Positions 20,644 to 33,054 are shown, numbered from the stretch's first letter. The stretch is DNA of 64,000 nucleotides from Macrotrachela quadricornifera (GCA_022393335.1 JAJEKB010021351.1:160027-224026), one strand, 5' to 3'. Notes: a model not told the origin generated them from the sequence alone. Translations and numbers: made by a program.

Positions 20644-22029
20644 TTATATTATAACGGAAAAATTAAAAGAGTTTTTAATGAATACCGTGTGTTTGTTTGA
20701 TAGAAAATTCTAAAAACTACGAACGAATGTTTTATAGAAAATGAAGTTAAAATTAAGAAGTGCACGTTCATAGAATAACAGAAAAATACACGTTAATGTG
20801 GAAGTTTTTTTTAAGTACATCTTATCATGCTGACTTGCTAAAATAGATACAGGATATGTGGTTAAATCAATTCTATTTTGAAGATCAGTTCAAGCTTCAT
20901 TAAGATCTGTTTGCATACTCTAGATAAATGAAAAGATTTGTTAGATATATATAACGATATCTTTAAAATTTTTTTTTTTGAAAAAAATAACACATGCTAA
21001 AGAACACATATTGAGCCATTATGCTTTTCTTTTAATATATTCTATTCATAAACAAATAGATTATTTTACATAAAAAGGAGAGTAACGACGTTATTCTCAA
21101 ATAATAATCAACTATGATTGATATAGAATGGATATGTCGCAGAAGAAATTAGAATCTACAAAAAATTTTAATTTTCCCAGGGAAAATTAAAATTTTAGTT
21201 TCTTCTAGGAGAAAATAAAATTTTAGTTTTTTCTGAATATACCTATCAACTTCATGCTTTAACTTCTCCTGTAGGAAAAATCAAAATATCTTTTACGATC
21301 CAGTAGAGCTAATAGAAATCAAAATCAAAATCAAATCAAAATGCACGGTTAAATAAAACATCATATATATGATTTAAGTAGATATTCAATTGTCATTCCA
21401 TTTTCATAGAAAGATTTTATAAACTACTTGATAAACATATGGAAGGCTTATGTTATGAGTTTCAAAACAAGTTTTCTTATAAAACAGTGATTATGTAATG
21501 ATTTAGTATTGTGTTTTTTGAAAGCGATTGGAGAAATTCTCAGCTGAAATTGTGAATATAGAAAAATTTTAAACTAATAAAAATTGATAATTTGAATTAT
21601 TGTATATAAAATTAAAGGTAATCATCCGGCTGTTACATACAAAAATTGTGCACAAAAATCAAAGAATATCACATAGTTTTGGCCATCACAGTCAAGACAA
21701 CCCTTGGCAACTCTCACTCACGAAATTCCTGTAGTAGTGATGGCGAGAGTTGTGGACTCTTGGAGGAGTTAATGAGTGTGGTCGGAGACCTCTAAGAAAT
21801 CATAATTGGAACTCTGTAAATAAAACAAATTTTTGAAAGGTTTATACGAGTTTCTAAAATTTGGAAACTCCTTGGTGCAGTTTTAGAAGGATTCTGAGAT
21901 ATTCAACTACCTCAGGGAATCATTACAGGAAATTTCCAATAGAATATTCAAACAATTCTTGTAATACAATAAAATCACTAAAAATTTCTTTTCTTTTGAT
22001 ATAAAACTATAAATATCTTTTTCTATTGC
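20644..22029. other. Intergenic region with the second segmental-duplication copy
   Basis: 20644-21120 is the GPCR 5' flank shared with genes A-C. 21120-21930 duplicates 16440-17190. 21930-22029 is the intron end that precedes the type-2 GPCR pseudogene exon and is also found before 52878. No gene was seen. Confidence 0.65.
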
Positions 22030-22516
22030 AGTTTTTGGACAAGGTAGTGATCATGTTTCTTTTGCTTACAAAATGGTAGCAATTATCGCACTCTTCTGGT
22101 TTTTACTTGTAAGTCATCGATTGATTCTTTATAGTACATTAACTGGAACTTGTCGACCTCAATCAGGTATTTATAGGAAATACGACAATTATTTTGAAGT
22201 AGTTATGTCAGGGGTTATTCCACCTATAGTTTTATTAACACTTAGTTGTTTACTCTTGCGAAATGTGATAGTTGGTAGAAATCATCTTTACATTTAGCTG
22301 TAGAAAATGTTATTATTGAAATTATACGTCTTCTTTCATATTTATTCTATAGTATAAATTTTTTATATATCTTCATATTCAAGTCATGGTTTTCGCAAAC
22401 AAGTTTTTCATTCAATCGAAATTAAGCGATATAGAAAAGATGCTAATTTAGTAACTACAAACGCTCAAATTATATCAACAAATCCTATATATGAAACTGT
22501 ACGAAAAAAGTCCTGA
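22030..22516 (+). pseudogene. Second-family GPCR, exon 2 pseudogene (exon 1 missing)
   Basis: After an intact acceptor (ctattgcag) the sequence parallels exon 2 of the gene at 25436-26758: FAYKMV, a TM4-like FWFLLVSHRL, loop-2 TGTCRPQSG, and TM5 through CLLLRNV. About 180 bp is then deleted, joining TM5 directly to the start of the TM7 region, and the Trp-Tyr codons there read TGG TAG, a stop. The rest of TM7 and a longer tail remain recognisable to TGA at 22514-22516. No exon 1 was found upstream. A non-functional copy. Confidence 0.8.
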
Positions 22517-22798
22517 TTTCTATTGATGATTAAAATCTGGAGCGCTCTTAATTTATTACAAGCTTTTGAGGGTCTTCTGTAATCAATTTTCTGTCTATTA
22601 TAGCTATATATTTGTTCTGTAACTTCAATTTAAAAAATTCTTCATTAAAAATAAAGATATTTTAGAAACGGCACAGGGACCAAATCCAAGACGTGTGAAT
22701 TAAGTTGAACTGTGATCATTCTCTCTCTCAAGTATGTGTATAATCAAGTCAGAAATATTGATTAGTGAACAAGGAATGATTACTTCTTTTGAAAGAAA

Positions 22799-23556
22799 AT
22801 TAATGGATGCTCTAGAAAAGGTGAGTGTCTCAGTATTTTTAATAGTTCTCATCTATTGTCTTATTGATTAAAATATTTTTTTATTGAAAAATAGCGTTGA
22901 AAATTTTGCACAAAACCATATATAGCTAAGATGAAAAACTGTTTTTATTATATTTGAAAAAATATGAAAAGTGAAAACAAAAAAGCTAACTAGGTGACCA
23001 TAATGAATGACTACGCTTTCAATCCAATTTTTTCATCATTCAATTCACTCTAATAGAAAAACACTATGTACCAAAAGATGTAGCATGAAACGCTCTACAA
23101 TTTGCAAAGAACAAATTATAAAAAGAGGAAATAAGAAAGCAACGAATGTATCTTGTACCAGAATAAATATATCGTTTTTGCATGGTCGAAATTTGATCGC
23201 TCAGAATTTTGTCCATTTGAAACAAAAAAATTGCTATTGTAAAATAAGCCATCTTATGTACATTGTAGAGCTTTTCATGTATATCTTTTTGTACGTTTTG
23301 CTTCTCTAATAGACTGAAGTAAATGATGAAAAACTGGGATAGAAAGCACAGTTATTCATTATGGTCAACCAGTTACTTTTTACAGCTTTTTCTGTCATCA
23401 CTTTCCATCTTTTTTTCAAATATATTAAAACTATATATGATTTTGTGCAAAATTTCAAGCGCTGTTTTTACTAAAAAAGTATTTTAATCAATGAGATAAT
23501 AGAGGTGAAATATCAAAAATACTGAGGCACCGATTATTTCTAGGGCACCCGTTAAT
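22799..23556. mobile_element. Fold-back element (~750 bp) with ~275-bp inverted arms
   Basis: The outer arms pair: GTCTCAGTATTTTTAATA on the left with TATCAAAAATACTGAGG on the right, then TTATTGATTAAAATA with TATTTTAATCAATGAG, and on through the block around GACCATAATGAATGA. The unpaired centre (23090-23250) gives ORFs on both strands with no recognisable domain. Non-autonomous; superfamily unknown. Confidence 0.7.
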
Positions 23557-25435
23557 AATGAAGTCTTACTTTATTTATTCAAAGATCTCAATTAATCATT
23601 TTTCAGTATATTTGCAACTACTACATGGACAATTTATTCAGCTTTTCTATTCTACTTAATTGTTTGATCTAATTATTAACAAAGTTGACTTTAACTATCG
23701 ATTGATTGCATATTGATTTACAGAAAAGCATAGGAGCACGCCATTATGAATATATTGTTGAAAGAAATTATTTTGAATTTTTCTATTCACTCAAATGTTT
23801 GTCTTTTATAATCATATGCATGTATAGAAAACCAAAATATTCAACGTTTTTCTGTATTACATCATTAAAACTTTCGTGTCTTAATATAAAAACTTCTTTT
23901 TTCATTTCATTTAATTACAATCAACATAACACAAAATGCTTACATAGCTAATAAAGTTGAATTATTTTCATTAGAAATTTCTTCAATTTCGAAAATTGAG
24001 TTAAAGAAGACGATAAAACCATATTAATTCTTAAAATTGTATGATATGTATACAAAACGTGGAAAATTTTTCAAAAAATGTTAAATGTAACCTTAAAGAA
24101 TATTTCTGTTTGTATGTAACTAGTCTTATAGCGAATTAGGATTTTTGAGAAAAGAAACAAAATATATATAGAAGGGAATAAGTATAAAATATACTTTGTC
24201 AAAAGTTGAACTTTTATTAAAAATACTAATTTTGTAATCATTTGTGTTATGTTATGAATTCATGTTGTTTTATTCTGCTAAATCTAATTATCTGAGGTTA
24301 ACTACTATTTTTATATAATGCCTTAATTGTCTATCTGGTGATTCTATTTCAAGATTATTAGAAAATTGAGAACTTTTTTTTTCCTCGTTGTCCTTTATTT
24401 TACTATCATCTACGAAGTATAATAATGGAAATGACTGTTTTCCAGCATTTGTCTGATATTTTTACTCAATAAAATATGAAGAAAATAATTTCAAGCTCAT
24501 TATTATATCGATATTATACATTAAAGTTGTTGCAAACAATTTATATTATTTTAATGGAACCAATAGCTATTGAGTTTTATCGATTTAGAATAGTTTGTAC
24601 ATGTTTGTTTCTATATATATGCTAAGTAGATGAGAGACTGATGAGTGATTATAATATAGTATGATCTTTGAAGTATAGCTGAATGATTATGAGAGAAAAA
24701 ATAATCATTCACGAATACTTATCATTTGCATTTGATGCGCTAGTATGAAAATATAACTAAGTTCAGCATTAATGTCGTAATAGATATACGTGTTTATTAT
24801 GCGTTAATTGTTTTTCATAATTATGGGGAGAAAGAAAAATCCCGGGTTTTAAAAACTCGTTAATGTCTCTTACATAGTAAATGTCATGTTCGCAGTGTTT
24901 CATTTATATTGAATAAGCAATTTTGAATAATTCATAATCATATTCCTAAACCACGGTAACACTTTTTCAATCCTATAGTTAGAACTATATCAAAAAATCG
25001 TTTTTAATTTTTTAAATAATTATGTAGAATTGATTTTTTGATAATTTAATTACAAAGATAATGATTCATTTTAATTGATTTATTTTATACTATTTTAAAA
25101 TAAGCAAATTTATCAGTTTAATTCCTGTGAGGTTAACATACGCAATAAACATGATGAATTTAGCAACATGTATTCCTATTCATCAATAACTATGAAGTGT
25201 CAATATACTCTCACGTCTCAAACCGCGAGAAACACTTAAAAAACTTGAAAATAAATGAGAAGAGCACATTTTCATTATAAAAATTCAGTATTCATACCAT
25301 ATTTATTGTCCTATACTTCAATATTATTTTTAGATCGTATTTGACAAAACTGATCAGTGAACTGTAACAGTTCGCTCACGTTGAAATCATTAATTCTTAC
25401 TGTTTGTATTGACCATTACTTTAATTCAATATATC
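23557..25435. other. AT-rich non-coding stretch
   Basis: No gene, repeat array or RNA was recognised. ORFs such as 23706-23951 lack any recognisable motif. The last few hundred bases are the 5' flank of the GPCR gene starting at 25436. Confidence 0.5.
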
Positions 25436-26758
25436 ATGAATACTACTAATATAAATAGTAATAATATTAATATTAGTAATGCTTTACTAATAGCACCTTA
25501 TCAACTTAATATTTGGCTTGGCTTATTTATTTTTATTTCGGGTAATATTAGTAGTATTGGAAATTTTATTGTATTTAGTTCTCGAACATTTCGTATTCGA
25601 GCTTGTTCAATTTATTTAATAGCTGAATCTTTGTTTACATTTATTTATTTTAATTATGTATTAGTTACACGTATGATTCAAAAAGGTTTTCAAATTCCTA
25701 TTATAAATCGTTATGATATTATTTGTAAAATACGTCAATTTCTTTCGGAATATACACATCAAGTTGCATTTACTTTATTTACATTAGCTACAATTGATCG
25801 ATTTTTATCTACACATCGTTCTATTGGTATGTACAAATCTATATTGTTACATATTGATACGTACAATTCTTATTAGTTTTTCTTGTTGAAGAAGAAATGT
25901 ATTTGAGAATAACTATAGAACCTTTAGAAAAATTGTCAATATTGTTTTCTAATAATAAACATAAATTAAACGAGACAGAAATAGAGAATTAATTAAATTT
26001 TCTATTTTTTTTTGTCACGATCAATTATTATGCGCGATTAAATTGTTCAGTATTTAGAATACACGTCTAAGACATCTTTTTTCTTTGATGTTATAAATAT
26101 TTCTCATTAAAAAAAACGTATATTGTATTTGTTTATTATAGTTTATCGGCAATGGAGTAATCGTGTTTCTTTTGCCTATAAAATGGTACCAACTGTCGTA
26201 CTGTTTTGGTTTTTACTTGTAGGCCATCGATTGATTTTCTATAATACATTAACTGGAACTTGTCGACCTCAGTCAGGTACTTATGAGAAATATGACAGTT
26301 ATTTTGAAGTAGTTATGTCAGGCATTATTCCACCTACAGTTTTATTAACACTTGGTTGTTTACTTTTGCGAAATGTTCGAAAAGTTGTTCAAAGACGAGT
26401 AGTGCGTGGTAGTATTGTACCACAGGTTATTAATGGAAATCTTTCATATATTCAACAAATTGATGGACAACTTACAACTATGTTATTACTACAATCGTTT
26501 GTTGCAATTCCTTCTTTTTTACCTTTTGGAGCACAAAATCTCTATTCAACTATTAGTGATAGTTGGTACAAATCATCTTTACAATTAGCTGTAGAAAATA
26601 TTATTATTGAAATTATACGTCTTCTTTCATATTTATTCTATAGTACAAGTTTTTATATATCTTTATATTCAAGTCATGGTTTTCGCAAACAAGTTTTGCA
26701 TTCATTGAAAATCAAACGATATCGTAAACCTATCAATTCAATTCATACACTTACCTAA
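25436..26758 (+). CDS. Second-family GPCR, two exons (complete, 335 aa)
   Basis: Exon 1 is 25436-25826 and exon 2 is 26142-26758, joined by a phase-1 intron (gtatgt...tatag) that splits Val131. The Asn-rich N-terminus (1-20) carries potential glycosylation sites. TM1 is 25-48 with the GN pair (GNFIVF), TM2 59-77, TM3 97-120 starting with Cys97 and ending in DRF (121-123) in place of DRY. TM4 is 145-166, loop 2 has Cys171 (TGTCRPQSG), TM5 190-209, a long third loop 210-237, TM6 241-260, TM7 282-306 with SFYISLY where NPxxY is usual. The ATG at 25436 is used because the 9 upstream codons of the open frame have no ATG. A rhodopsin-like orphan receptor, plasma membrane. Confidence 0.85.
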
Positions 26759-26979
26759 AAGCTGTTTAATCAAGTCTATATCTATGATTATCTATTTTTC
26801 GTAACAGTAATAAATGCTTTGTTTTCTTCATTAAAAAATTTAGATATCATTTTCTTATATTTTGTTATAAATATGCACAGATTATATTTCTGCTTAGTTT
26901 TAATAAACTGCTATCTGAATCACAAATCTGTTATTGTTAGCGAGTTTTCATAGTAAATGCTTCCAAGAATGCAATCCTA
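26759..26979 (+). repeat. 3' flank duplicated at 53469-53680
   Basis: TCTATTTTTCGTAACAGTAA and the adjoining sequence recur downstream of the pseudogene ending at 53468. This shows that the second GPCR family was copied together with its 3' flank. Confidence 0.7.
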
Positions 26980-27935
26980 CACTGAAGAGTCCGAAATAGA
27001 TGGATTTATAAATCGATATAAATAAATCGATTTATAAATCGTAAATTTTTTTATCGAAAATTTAAAATATTTATAAATGTTTTATGTATTTATAAATCTG
27101 GCCTATTTATAAACCCATTCTCGATTTATAAATGCGAAAATGATTTATAAACTCATGAAAAATTTATAAATCTGCTGTATTTATAAACCCATCGATGATT
27201 TATAAATGTAAGAGGAGTTTATAAACTTTTCTGGTATTTATAAATCACTGATGGATTTATCAATATCAGAGAAGTTTATAAATATCTGATTAATTTATAA
27301 ATATTGTTTATTTATAAATTCACTCACAGTTTATAAGCTGTTCAAGCGGCTTATAAATGTTGACCAAACCAGTCAAAGCTCTACATTTTTGTAATTTTTG
27401 ATAAGCGATGATACCTTCGAAAACGGATATTGTTTCGGATCAATTAATGAATGAAGAATAGTAAGGAAAATCATACAGAAAGAATAAGACCGAGAAACAT
27501 TCGATATGATCGGAATATAAAACACAAAGACTTCTGTTCTACATGACTGACAATGTATACAAAACGGTTTAATTGTGTCAGTATTGGTGGTTTGCTTAAG
27601 TTAAAATTTCCAATGTTTTCAATATAATCTCGACTTCACACACTGCTAGATTTAGTTGAATGCGTACTCAATTCACCTTACAAGCCAGTGTTAGAATAAA
27701 ATGCTCGGAAGTTATAAATAGGGTCGACACTTATAAACAGTTGGAATTTATAAATGCCGACCTGATTTATAAATGTCGACCCGGTTTATAAATCTCGACC
27801 CGGTTTATAAATCTCGACCCAATTTATAAATCTCGACCCGGTTTATAAATCTCGACCCGGTTTATAAATGTCCTAAATTTTTGGGATTTCTGTTAAATTT
27901 AAATTTTTGGAAAAATCATTTCGGACTCTACAGTG
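26980..27935. mobile_element. hAT-like non-autonomous element packed with TTTATAAA repeats
   Basis: The ends are CACTGAAGAGTCCGAAAT and, inverted, CACTGTAGAGTCCGAAAT, flanked by the 8-bp direct repeat CAATCCTA (26972-26979 and 27936-27943). An 8-bp duplication with CACTG ends fits hAT. The 956-bp interior has no ORF and carries over 25 copies of the palindromic core TTTATAAA or TTATAAA in two blocks (27005-27360 and 27715-27870). Confidence 0.75.
27766..27870 (+). repeat. 19-bp tandem repeat, unit TTTATAAATCTCGACCCGG
   Basis: About five near-perfect head-to-tail units, with variants ATGTCGACC and CCCAA, lie inside the hAT-like element near its right end. Confidence 0.8.
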
Positions 27936-28736
27936 CAATCCTATGACTTGAAATGCGATTAATCAGGTCATATTCTAATTGTGATTATGCCTAATTGGTA
28001 GTTTGATAACATCCATTTCCATTTGTATTCAAGACCTAATTTAAATAAATATTTATTGTCATGGTGATGCCATTGAATTGAATGATGAACTGATTTGATA
28101 TGAATCGATACATACCATAGTAAAAACAGCACTAACAGTAAGACACAAGCAGGATGAAATAGCTCTTGCTATTTCTATTTTCAGTAATACTCTTGCGAAT
28201 GAGCAAGTACAGCATTATTTTCAATAATAACAAGAAAAATAAGTGATATTATTTCGCCTATTCATGAAATATGAATCTTCAAAATATAATTATTATTGTA
28301 AAATGAACACAAATAACTAACAGTTTCGTTAATATCGCCTTAATGCACAAGATAATGTCATTTTCACAATTTCTCAAACAAAACAAAACTTGACATTTTG
28401 ATATGCTACAAAATCTTTTCAGGAATACTTCTATAAATACTGAGCGAATTTACTAATTTTTAATACAAGTAGTGCAAAGCCATATAAGTTCATTCAGACC
28501 AGTATGATTCAAAATACCAAACATACCGTTTCAAAGAAATAAGCTAATAATCAAATTCATCCAATTTTGTTGATATTCTCTCTAATATACGGAAAATATC
28601 AACAACATATCTGACACAAAAATAAACGTTACAATTCAGCTACAGTAGACATACATGAGTTCGTAAATATCAAACCATTCCCAAACATAAAGATAATACG
28701 ATGCAGTTTGTCATTCATAAATGATTTTAATTCTAA
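27936..28736. other. AT-rich stretch left of the 12.6-kb unit
   Basis: Nothing firm was seen. Short open frames near 28630-28740 lead into the Asn-rich frame below but contain stops and an apparent frameshift near the A run at 28746. Confidence 0.4.
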
Positions 28737-28959
28737 TATAATATCAAAAAGGTAACAACATTAAATATACACCAAACAGTAAATAATAATATAAATGTAA
28801 ATAAAACTGAAGTTCATAAATTAAATTTATATTCAAAAATACATAACATTGTTAATTCTGATCAAAAACTTGAAGATAAAATAGAGCTGAATTCAACAAC
28901 AAATAACAATATAAATATGAAAACAGATCTGGATAATACATTAGGTTTGTATGAAGTAC
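28737..28959 (+). pseudogene. Asn-rich coding fragment, left half, cut by the 12.6-kb insertion
   Basis: This 74-codon open frame is rich in Asn, Lys, Thr and Ile (for example NNNINVNKTEVHKLNLYSK). It runs straight into the left end of the inverted-repeat unit. If the unit (28960-41570) is removed, the frame continues without a stop into 41571-41902, which has the same composition. The frame opens after a stop at 28734-28736, so an upstream exon or frameshift must be assumed. Low-complexity frames can arise by chance in AT-rich DNA; the in-frame match across the insertion is the main support. Confidence 0.4.
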
Positions 28960-29361
28960 CCAGGACGAAAAGTCACGATCGTAAACGGTCGTATACGACG
29001 AAATACGTCTAGAAACGCCCTTCGTATACGATGAACATATATGATCAACAGATACGATCACCGTATCCGTTCAACGTAAACGATTGCCGTGCATGACGGT
29101 AGTATATGATCGTATACAGTCGTAGATTAGTCGTAAACTGAAATTCATTTCTCGGTCATACCGTTAACTATTGAATTCAGCACACAATTCAACAGAACAT
29201 AGAATTCGATATGACGCATTTTAAATTATATTGTTTTACATTATTTCGAACTATATATTGAGTAGTTACTATTTATATATTTAAATAAATTTCACTTTTT
29301 GTTTCCATATTATTGATCATAATAAAATAAAATAGTTATATTTTTTTATTTCAATATTTTC

Positions 29362-29560
29362 TTTTTATTTATTTTAGATATATATGGACATCCAAATAAT
29401 ACAGTAAATATTTTATTAAATAATTTTTTTTTATTTATTTCAGATATATGTGGACAACCAAATAACACAATAAGTAATTTATTTATAAAATTTTTTTTTT
29501 CATTTATTTTAGGTATATGTGAACATCGAAGTATAACAGTAAGTATTTTATTAATAAAAC
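29362..29560 (+). repeat. 66-69-bp minisatellite, left array (3 units)
   Basis: Units begin at 29377, 29443 and 29512. Each holds a 26-nt core like ATATATATGGACATCCAAAT plus AATACA, preceded by a T-rich tract ending TTTAG or TTCAG and mostly followed by GTAARTATTT, so each core looks like a micro-exon between splice sites. The spacing keeps one frame open through all three units (motifs IYGHPNNT, ICGQPNNT). A diverged array in the same orientation is at 41012-41245. Confidence 0.65.
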
Positions 29561-31506
29561 AAGGTAGCGCTCATCCTGTTGATTCGCGGACCCTTTTCTG
29601 AAAGAAATATTGGACCACTAAATTTAGGTAAACTTTGTCCGATCCTGTTAGATATTTCAACCCTTGGTTCCATATAGAATTATAAGAATAGAAAACTTTT
29701 TCAATTAGTTTTCAGTTTATTAAACAGAAATTTTTCTTAAAGAACACATCATTTTATAGACTTATCTCATTAGTATGATCCCGATCATATAATAGTAACA
29801 ATATTGGTTTAATCTATTAAAAATCAATTTACAACTGATTTATTTGGATCTATACTGAGGCACAACTTTCGTGATCAACTATGGGAACGACTAGCCGTTC
29901 GTTGGCGCCCCTCCAGGACTCCACTCACTTCTAGCTATTCTATCTCTCAGGCTTCATAGAGCGGCTGATAATTCATAGTTCTCGTTTACCTTTTGCGCGT
30001 TTCAATTATTCCAAAAACTAGTCAAACCGCTACAGAATGCACCCATCAATTGACTTCTAGTATCACACAATGACTCCTGCCGCACTTTGCACCTGAGGCA
30101 AAATTGCACGTTTTCAATATGTTACCACTTTGCTCATGTAGTCACCATGGATGCCACCTAATTTGCGACAAATTATCCTATGAGGTATTTTTCTATATCC
30201 TTATCAGAACACAGCTTCGATGCCCAAATAAAATAGCTAGTCGTTCATTCAAGGGAGAAAAAGCGGATCCTGGTGGATTCTGCTGGATCCTAATAGAAAC
30301 TTTTTGACATTCTGAGGATCTTATTTATTATTCAAAACCCTCGTTAGTCATTCCAATTAATCTCTAATGTCACACTGACCCGTACAGTATGAGCTCTTAA
30401 CAACTTCCGCTATTATTTCTCTCATTCCTGGGTTGAAAAAAGGCGGACTGGTTCCTACAGGAACGCATCGAAAATTGTTGGAAGTGAAAGCAATATTCTC
30501 ATTGGAGATTTGCTGGACTTGTTTCGGTAGATTGCAGTTACAACCTCGTGCTTTCCAGCAGGAAACGATTGAAATTCATCGGAAAAATTCGAAAACTTTC
30601 CGGTGGGATTGTTGCTTCCACTTTCGGCGATTTCTTGCAGGATTCTAAGTTATAGAGATCAGAGACCGACATCGGGTCATTATAGACCCTTCTTGCTGAT
30701 CACATAATAAGCGAATAAAAACATTATTCGCTGCGAATAATTGATTTTATTCGTATATTGTGTCATCAGCAAGAAGGGTCTATCGGGTCAGCGTCACGTT
30801 GATTGTTGCGACCTCATGTCGGACACTGATAGAGATGTATCAATTTCAATTCCAGTGAATTCAAATTCTTAGAATTGATTGGAGCTGGACTTGGAAATGG
30901 AATTGACCAGGATTGTTCTGGAACGAACAACATCTGGTCTGAAATTGCCTACGATTAGTTGTTAGTCACACTCCTCGATCTTTATCTCCTATTGTATGAA
31001 GGTATCTTTAGGTGCACAAGTCCTATTATATAGAAGCATCTTGAGATCCTCAAAAACTATTTCAAGAAGGTAGCTTCAGGTTCTTATGTCCTTCTATAAG
31101 TAGCTTTAGGTCAGAAGAGGATTTAACCATCTTAAACTTCAATACCAATACTAAAGGGCATCGATGATATTGAATAGTTACTTTCCACTAGAAAATCAAA
31201 CTTGGAAATTTCAAAGAACTGATGATAGATTCGGATGTGTCTAACCTGCAATACTTCGATTGTACTTTATAAAAAAAATCTTATATTCGAAAAAAGGTCC
31301 TTCCTAGATGAAAAACTCAAAAATCGAAAAATTTTAAGAGATTAGTTTTCAATTATTCATTTTTTCGTCAAAGAAAGACTTTTTATCGAGTATAAGTTCT
31401 TTATTATTCAACATGTTCTATATCACTTGTTGCTTTATCTCGTCCATTATCGCACGCTTGAATAAAATTTCTTCTCGTCTCAATTAAATTCTTTAGTCAA
31501 TATGAA
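29561..31506. other. Non-coding stretch with palindromic MITE
   Basis: No gene was supported. It holds short dispersed phrases such as GGATCC and CTGCAGGA motifs around 30250-30310 and 30450-30640, and the palindrome at 30685-30780. ORFs at 30104-30307 and 30433-30648 lie in these repeats. Confidence 0.5.
30685..30780. mobile_element. 96-bp palindromic MITE with TA flanks
   Basis: GACCCTTCTTGCTGAT at the left pairs with ATCAGCAAGAAGGGTC at the right, and the arms continue through CGAATAA/TTATTCG to a small loop. TA dinucleotides flank both ends (30683-30684, 30781-30782), as in Tc1/mariner-type MITEs. Confidence 0.8.
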
Positions 31507-33054
31507 ATGCATTTATTCATGATGGGATTTACTTTTATTGGTATGATTACATTCCATGATCAAACAATATTATTCATAATAATGTGTTGGTCACTGTTTA
31601 TTAAACAATGGTTTTTATTTAGTGAATATGATAAAACTAATAGACAAATGAATAAATTGTTAAATTGTATTTTATTAATTCTATTAAGTATATATGCTTA
31701 TTACAACAGCAAACAATTAATAGTTATGAGTTGGATTAATCCACCTTGGATGATATATTTTGATATTTTTTTCATATTATATTCATTTAGTTCACCGTTT
31801 ATATGTACAGGTAAGATTAACAAAAAGATTTTATCATTATTGAAATGTTGAGTAGAAAACGTGAGAAATTATTTTGTGATACTTATTTAGATTTTTTTAA
31901 AATTAATTTTAAACAAATTCAATATTTATAATTGTTCATCATTTCTATGTTTTATGAAAATCTTTTAAACTATTCTAATAATCAATTAATCAATCAATAG
32001 CAATGCTCGCTTGTAAATGAAGAAATTTCGAGCTGGAATTTTTGCCATATATAGGTCTCATGATTTTTAGCATATTCTAAAAGTTTCAGCGTAAACGGAT
32101 ATTTTCCCAAGGGAGAAACGGCAGACTTTTGTACTTCAAGTACTTTGAGCTATTGTAGGCTACTTTCAACTACTTTAAGCTTACTTCAAGTAAAATATTT
32201 TGCCGTACTTTTCTACTTCAAGTCTGCCGTTTCTTCCCTTGTATTTTTCTCTGAAGATAATCAATTTTCAGAAAAGCTCGATTTTCTGATCATGTTGTGA
32301 AATATGAATATTTCTTGTAACTGGATTGTTTTCAGAAGAAAATATCTGTTTGCGCTAAAACATTTAGGATATTCTAAGGGCCATGAGTCCTACATATAGC
32401 AAAATTTCAGTTCAAAATTTCTTCATTTATAAGTGGACATTGCTGTTGGATTTTGAGATTTTCAAAATTCAAAATCCTAAATCCACTTTTTCCCCTTGAT
32501 TATACAATAATATATTGAAAATATTCAATAGAATTATGTAAAATTAATTAATTAATACATGTATAATTGTAGAGAAAAATCATTTTCAAAGTGACTATAC
32601 TTTGAAAGAACAAGAAGCTTGTTGTTTGTCTTCAGTCAATAATCAACTGGAAAATCTTCTAAATAAAGTAACACGTTGGAACATTTGTCTTGATATTCGA
32701 TGGATCTACTTAATTATACTTGGATTTGTTGTCAATTTTCCACTTCTATTAATGATAATAATAGGTGAAGATGAGAAAAAAACAAAAACCCAGTACGTGT
32801 CGTCGACAATAGGTTTATTAATGATAATGAATACAGGATGTAAAATAGCTGTTGATGCTACTAATAAATCATTCACAAATTGTCGACGAATTATTCTCTT
32901 CTCAGTATGGTTGTTTATAAATATTGTTATTCTTATTTTCTATTATTATCTTTATTCACCTTTATCATTATACAATAAATATGGTTATCATTATTGTCCA
33001 ATACCGCCTGATATAGTCGAGTTTATATGTTCTTACATATTGATTTTTATTTGA
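31507..33054 (+). CDS. Unrecognised polytopic membrane protein, two exons
   Basis: Exon 31507-31810 joins exon 32573-33054 (donor ACAG|GTAAGA, acceptor aattgtag|AG; phase 1, giving Glu), for 261 aa. There are six to seven hydrophobic segments. Exon 1: MMGFTFIGMITF through FIIMCWSLFI, LLNCILLILLSIYAYY, and MIYFDIFFILYSFSSPF. Exon 2: WIYLIILGFVVNFPLLLMII, VSSTIGLLMIMN, IILFSVWLFINIVILIFYYY, and a final VEFICSYILIFI. Between the halves lies a charged loop with EKNHFQSDYTLKEQEACC. The start is uncertain: a possible acceptor (tctttag) lies just upstream, so earlier exons may exist. It lies inside the 12.6-kb unit. I do not recognise the family and assign no function. Confidence 0.6.
31999..32444. 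mobile_element. Fold-back MITE inside the intron of the membrane-protein gene
   Basis: Outer arms pair (GCAATG..C..CTTGTAAATGAAGAAATTT on the left with AAATTTCTTCATTTATAAG..CATTGC on the right) and run about 105 bp, including GTTTCAGCGTAAACGGATAT against ATATCTGTTTGCGCTAAAAC. A second palindrome sits within at 32107-32241. Confidence 0.75.
32107..32241. repeat. Inner palindrome nested in the fold-back MITE
   Basis: CAAGGGAGAAACGGCAGACT pairs with AGTCTGCCGTTTCTTCCCTT. The loop holds several CTACTTCAAGTA-like repeats. It reads as a second short MITE inserted in the first. Confidence 0.75.

Noticed and set aside
23007..23309. 100-codon ORF in the centre of the fold-back element
   Set aside because: It overlaps both arms and the loop, has no transposase motif, and the opposite strand is equally open.
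27766..27870. Regular 19-bp repeats considered as a CRISPR-like array
   Set aside because: Units are head to tail without unique spacers, inside a eukaryotic hAT-like element.
28852..29061. Minus-strand ORF over the left end of the 12.6-kb unit
   Set aside because: It spans the junction between flank and inverted repeat and derives from TCGTATAC palindromes; a plus-strand counterpart at 41347-41586 has the same origin.
30104..30648. ORFs of 67 and 71 codons
   Set aside because: They sit in repeats with CTGCAGGA/GGATCC words and show no domain.
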